From Streptomyces sp. RerS4 (lineage in GTDB: Bacteria; Actinomycetota; Actinomycetes; Streptomycetales; Streptomycetaceae), in the NCBI RefSeq assembly GCF_023515955.1, contig NZ_CP097322.1:6372501-6436500 (forward strand): 64,000 nucleotides of DNA, written 5' to 3'. The position numbers and the translations under genes are program-made. The notes below the pieces were generated by a model. The model made no database searches, was not told the origin of the DNA, and saw only the letters and a list, made by a program, of their open reading frames with translations. Below are positions 60,911 to 64,000 of the stretch, piece after piece (position 1 is the stretch's first letter; the number at the start of each line of letters is the position of its first letter).

Positions 60911-62404
60911 ATGACGGTGACCGAAGACAACCACGTGATCGGGGACGACCACGGCTACGGGCCGGGCATCGACCCCGAGCGACTGGCCGTGTGCCTCAGC
61001 GTGCTCGACGAGCTGGACAAGATCGACGTCGACCACCCGGACGCCATCACCGTACGCCGCGCCACCGCCGGCATCTACCGCACGGTCAAGCAGCGCCGGC
61101 GCCAGGAGCGCCGCGCCGCCAAGACCGCCAACGACAAGGCCGTCACCGAGGCGACCGCGACCGGCTCCGCCGAACGGATCGACGACGAGACGGAGGGCCT
61201 GCTGCCCTCCTCGGTCACCGAGGCCGGCCGGATCGCCGGAATACTCCAGCGCCCGCGCTCCTGCTACGTCTGCAAGACCCGGTACGTCGAAGTCGACTAC
61301 TTCTACCACCAGCTCTGCCCCGCCTGCGCCACCGTGAACCGGGCCAAGCGCGAGGTCCGCGCCGACCTCACCGGCAAGCGCGCGCTGCTCACCGGCGGCC
61401 GGGCCAAGATCGGCATGTACATCGCGCTCCGGCTGCTGCGCGACGGCGCCCACACCACGATCACCACCCGCTTCCCCAAGGACGCCATCCGCCGCTTCAA
61501 GGCGATGGACGACTCGGCGGACTGGATGCACCGCCTGGAGGTCGTCGGCATCGACCTGCGCGACCCGGCCCAGGCGGTGGCGCTCGCCGACCAGGTGGCG
61601 GCGGCCGGTCCGCTGGACATCCTCGTCAACAACGCGACGCAGACCGTGCGCCGGCTGCCCACCGCCTACGCGGCCCTGGTCGAGGGTGAGAGCGCCCCGC
61701 TGCCCGCCGGCGAGCTGCCCGCCCACCACGTCATCGGTGCCTTCAACTCCGGTGCGGTCGACGGCCTCGCCGCGCTGCCCGTCGGCGTGAGCGGGCTCGA
61801 AGCCCAGAAGGTCGCCGACCTCGCCCTGGTCGCCGGCAACGCCAGCCTGGAGCGGCACCTCGACGGCACCGCCATCGACGCGGGCGGCCTGCTGCCGGAC
61901 GTGGTCGAGAGCAACACCTGGGTGCAGACCATCGACCAGATCTCCCCGGTGGAACTGCTCGAAACCCAGCTGTGCAACTACACGTCGCCGTTCATCCTGA
62001 TCAGCGCGCTCCGGCCGGCCATGGCCGAGGCCGCGCGGAAGGCGTCCAGCGGCCGGGCGTACGTCGTCAACGTCTCCGCGATGGAGGGCGTCTTCAGCCG
62101 CGGCTACAAGGGCGCGGGGCACCCGAACACCAATGCCGCCAAGGCGGCGATGAACATGGTCACGCGGACCAGCGGCCAGGAGATGTTCCAGTCCGACGGC
62201 ATCCTGATGACCTCGGTCGACACCGGGTGGATCACCGACGAGCGTCCGCACTTCGACAAGCTGCGCCTCGCCGAGGAGGGCTTCCACGCCCCCCTCGACC
62301 TGGTCGACGGCGCGGCCCGCGTCTACGACCCGATCGTGCGCGGCGAGGCGGGCGAGGACCTGTACGGCGTCTTCCTGAAGGACTACGCCCCCGCCAACTG
62401 GTAG
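60911..62404 (+). CDS. SDR oxidoreductase with N-terminal zinc-ribbon-like domain
   Basis: This 497-aa protein has a helical, charged N-terminus, then two CxxC pairs (CYVCKTRY, then LCPACATV) likely to bind zinc, then a short-chain dehydrogenase domain: LLTGGRAKIGMYIALRLLRDG, DILVNNATQTVRRLP, and a catalytic-type YKGAGHPNTNAAKAAMNM in which the Tyr-Lys spacing is stretched. The SDR part carries a large insert (about residues 270-350). The ATG at 60911 is preceded by AGGGAA. Reaction unknown. A 13-bp terminator follows. Confidence 0.85.
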   Translation: MTVTEDNHVIGDDHGYGPGIDPERLAVCLSVLDELDKIDVDHPDAITVRRATAGIYRTVKQRRRQERRAAKTANDKAVTEATATGSAERIDDETEGLLPSSVTEAGRIAGILQRPRSCYVCKTRYVEVDYFYHQLCPACATVNRAKREVRADLTGKRALLTGGRAKIGMYIALRLLRDGAHTTITTRFPKDAIRRFKAMDDSADWMHRLEVVGIDLRDPAQAVALADQVAAAGPLDILVNNATQTVRRLPTAYAALVEGESAPLPAGELPAHHVIGAFNSGAVDGLAALPVGVSGLEAQKVADLALVAGNASLERHLDGTAIDAGGLLPDVVESNTWVQTIDQISPVELLETQLCNYTSPFILISALRPAMAEAARKASSGRAYVVNVSAMEGVFSRGYKGAGHPNTNAAKAAMNMVTRTSGQEMFQSDGILMTSVDTGWITDERPHFDKLRLAEEGFHAPLDLVDGAARVYDPIVRGEAGEDLYGVFLKDYAPANW

Positions 62405-62415
62405 GCCCCGCTCCA

Positions 62416-62450
62416 GACGAAGCCCCGGCACCCGCGGCCGGGGCTTCGTC
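62416..62450 (+). terminator. Terminator after the zinc-ribbon SDR gene
   Basis: GACGAAGCCCCGG (62416-62428) and CCGGGGCTTCGTC (62438-62450) form a perfect 13-bp stem with a 9-base loop, 12 bp past the stop. It also lies beyond the stop of the convergent minus-strand gene. Confidence 0.85.
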
Positions 62451-62483
62451 ATGTCGGAAAGTTCACCCGTCCGGGTGTGCGCG

Positions 62484-62867
62484 TCAAATCTGGTACGCGC
62501 CCGCGGCGATGAGTTCCAGGACCGGACGCCAGTCCTCCACGACGCCGGCGTCCGGGTCGGCGATCGCGCTCGTCTGGGCCGCCAGCCGCAGGGCCTCCAC
62601 GTCGGGGGCGTCGGCCGCCGGATCACCCGCCCGGAGCAATCGCGCCACGCGCTCGCCCAGCAGTCCGCGCACGGCCTCGGCGGCGCCGTCGCCGCCGCTC
62701 GACAGCCCGTCGAGGCCCTGGAGGAGCCCCGCGACCTGCAGTTCCTTGTCGAACGGGTGAGAGCGGCGCAGCAGTGCGGCCGTCCGCAGTCCGCTCCCGT
62801 GCCGCGCGTGCAGCAGCTCCATCAACTCGTCCACACTGCGGACCAAGGGCACTCCGGAACTCGCCAC
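62484..62867 (-). CDS. Degenerate HD-domain (PhnZ-like) protein
   Basis: GTG 62867 is fixed by AAGGAG five bases upstream. The 127-aa product (VRSVDELMELLHARHG, GLRTAALLRRSHPFDKELQVAGLLQGL, VRGLLGERVARLLRAG, VVEDWRPVLELIA) follows the pattern of phosphonate-degradation HD-domain oxygenases from end to end, but the HD pair is replaced (GLLQGL where LLHDIGH is expected) and it is shorter. No metal ligands remain, so it is unlikely to be an oxygenase. A binding or regulatory role is more plausible. It is divergent from a 56-aa peptide gene. Confidence 0.6.
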   Translation of the reverse strand: MASSGVPLVRSVDELMELLHARHGSGLRTAALLRRSHPFDKELQVAGLLQGLDGLSSGGDGAAEAVRGLLGERVARLLRAGDPAADAPDVEALRLAAQTSAIADPDAGVVEDWRPVLELIAAGAYQI

Positions 62868-63156
62868 CCCAACTCCTTCCGTCGTCCGCGCTCGCGCGCC
62901 GCCAACCGCCGAGCAGATCAGTCCGGGCGGGCACACCGGAGTACGACTTCCTGAACTCACGGAGAAAACAAGCGGTCCAGCGCGAATTTTACCGATCCAT
63001 CGAGCGGAACCCCGCTCATATGTGTACCCTGATCGGCAAGGAGGCCCCACCCGGGCCCCGCTCCACCAAGGCGCCACCGCGTCCGGAAAACCTTCTATAT
63101 CCCTACTCCGGCGCGCGGACGAGCCCGCCGGGTTACGCGACACAAGGGAGTGCGCG
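62868..63156. other. Divergent interval before the 56-aa peptide gene
   Basis: This 289-bp interval is markedly less GC-rich at 62980-63030 (GAATTTTACC, CATATGTGTACC). A promoter for the peptide gene probably lies there, but I cannot fix -10/-35 boxes. No credible gene is present. Confidence 0.45.
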
Positions 63157-63327
63157 GTGACTGAAAAGACCAAGCCCGAACAGACCATGGAGCGCAAGGC
63201 GCCGGGGGTGAACACGCGGTCCGACGAACTCGGCAGTCTCGACGTGTGGGCCCGCTCCGCCCCGATCCGACTGGCCGGCTACGAGGACGACCTGGCGGAA
63301 CCGCACATCCTGCCCAGCGTCGACTAG
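63157..63327 (+). CDS. 56-aa peptide, possible RiPP-type or signalling precursor
   Basis: GTG 63157 has AAGGGAG six bases upstream, a strong ribosome site. The 56-aa peptide is charged at the start (TEKTKPEQTMERKAPG) and ends in a more defined part, LGSLDVWARSAPIRLAG followed by YEDDLAEPHILPSVD. It has no cysteine, signal peptide or membrane segment. The leader-like first half and aromatic, acidic second half resemble precursors of modified peptides, but no maturation enzyme is certain; the divergent HD-like protein and the following epimerase are candidates. I do not recognise the family. Confidence 0.6.
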   Translation: MTEKTKPEQTMERKAPGVNTRSDELGSLDVWARSAPIRLAGYEDDLAEPHILPSVD

Positions 63328-63545
63328 TAGCAGACCAGACCGGTCCGGGTCGCCTCGGATCAGGTCAGGACGCCCATCGGCCCACCCCACGGGCCCGAAC
63401 CGCGCCCCCGCACCCCACGGTGACGGGGGTGTGGCGTGCGCGGACGCGGGCTGGGAGAGGTTCCCGTCCGGTCTACGCCCACAGCGTCATCGCTGTCGGC
63501 GATCAAGGGTGTCCCCGCCGCCCCATACCGGGCAGGGTCGACCCC

Positions 63546-64000
63546 ATGAGACTGCTGATGTTGGGTGGAACCGAATTCGTCGGACGTGCGATCACCGAGG
63601 ACGCGCTGGAGCGCGGCTGGGAGGTGACCGTCTTCCACCGGGGGCACCACGCGCCGCCGCCCGGGGTCGCCTCGCTCCACGGCGACCGCACCGCCCCCGG
63701 CGGGCTCGACGCTCTCGCCGAGGGGGAGTGGGACCTCGTCGTCGACACCTGGAGCGGCGCCCCCACCGCCGTCCGCGACAGCGCGCGCCTGCTCGCGGGC
63801 CGCGCCGGCGGATACGCGTACGTCTCCAGCCGTTCCGTGTACGCCTACCCCGCCCCGGCGGGCCTCGCCGAGGACGGCCCGCTCGTGGAGGGCTCGCCCG
63901 ACGCCGAATCCACCGCCTACGCCGAGGACAAGCGCGGCGGCGAACTCGCCGTCGAGGCCGCCTTCGGGGAGCGCGCCCTGCTGGTGCGCGCCGGCCTGAT
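63546..64000 (+). CDS. NAD-dependent epimerase/dehydratase family protein, 5' part
   Basis: From ATG 63546 the frame is open to the end of the window (151 residues). It begins MRLLMLGGTEFVGRAITEDAL, the Rossmann motif GGTxFVGR of atypical extended SDRs, and continues VVDTWSGAPTAVRDSARLL, YAYVSSRSVYAYP and AYAEDKRGGE, where the usual catalytic YxxxK is seen as Y-A-E-D-K. The C-terminus lies outside. It may be a reductase acting on a nucleotide sugar or cofactor. It follows the 56-aa peptide gene by 218 bp, a stretch with only weak inverted repeats. Confidence 0.85.
   Translation, partial: MRLLMLGGTEFVGRAITEDALERGWEVTVFHRGHHAPPPGVASLHGDRTAPGGLDALAEGEWDLVVDTWSGAPTAVRDSARLLAGRAGGYAYVSSRSVYAYPAPAGLAEDGPLVEGSPDAESTAYAEDKRGGELAVEAAFGERALLVRAGL

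Noticed and set aside
62774..63160. 128-aa plus-strand frame across the HD-like gene and the divergent interval
   Set aside because: It is partly antisense to the HD-like gene and has no motif; the AT-rich promoter region lies within it.

Overview
The window looks like a chromosomal segment of a Streptomyces or a close relative. The evidence is very high GC with strong third-position GC bias, frequent GTG starts, GTGA/ATGA overlaps, many secreted glycosidases and lipoproteins, TetR/MerR/PucR regulators, an Rpf-type muralytic enzyme, and a single TTA (bldA-type) leucine codon. I see no rRNA, tRNA, CRISPR array or intact insertion sequence.

Layout. 0-2.1 kb: two uncharacterised genes, the first cut by the window edge. 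2.2-4.7 kb: an MFS exporter with a structured leader and an early TTA codon, then a 3-hydroxyisobutyryl-CoA hydrolase. 4.7-8.9 kb: a TetR gene, a large VOC-UvrA2 fusion and a second, divergent TetR gene. 8.9-11.8 kb: an SDR, a perfect 29-bp palindrome and a molybdopterin oxidoreductase gene broken by several frameshifts. 11.8-23.1 kb: a glycan-use region, with GH89 and GH27 glycosidases on the minus strand and, divergent from them, a sugar ABC transporter (binding protein plus two permeases) and a GH38 alpha-mannosidase. 23.1-27.3 kb: a three-gene minus-strand cassette of a Ser/Thr kinase, an AIPR-family abortive-infection protein with a nuclease-like N-terminus, and a SAVMC3_10250-like protein; this is the best candidate here for a poorly described defence system. 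27.6-32.4 kb: a FadH-type dienoyl-CoA reductase, a PaaI-like thioesterase, a secreted S33 peptidase and a small lipoprotein. 32.5-37.7 kb: a two-domain lipoprotein, a NuoF-ferredoxin protein, a membrane cytochrome-like protein and a PucR regulator. 37.8-41.9 kb: DUF1996 and DUF4142 proteins and PolX.

41.9-48.3 kb is a bacteriocin export locus: a 72-aa double-glycine precursor, a strong hairpin, then an HlyD-type adaptor, a C39-peptidase ABC transporter and an NHLP-type ABC transporter, with no modification enzyme. 48.7-50.3 kb carries a DUF2182/DUF1326 pair. 50.3-55 kb has a truncated agcS remnant, a potassium channel, a MerR regulator and a SulP transporter, with a short sequence repeated at both ends. 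55-60.6 kb: panD, a GNAT, an Asp/Glu racemase-like protein, a proline-rich peptide, gnd, an Rpf-LysM-M23 enzyme and a DMT transporter. 60.9-64 kb: an SDR with a CxxC zinc-ribbon-like N-terminus, a degenerate HD-domain protein, a 56-aa peptide and a truncated NAD-dependent epimerase.

Reading-frame problems (molybdopterin oxidoreductase, GH89, cytochrome/NuoF junction, DMT without a natural stop) mostly sit at G/C homopolymers. Several may be sequencing errors and not real mutations. All functions are inferred from sequence motifs and context; no database search was run.
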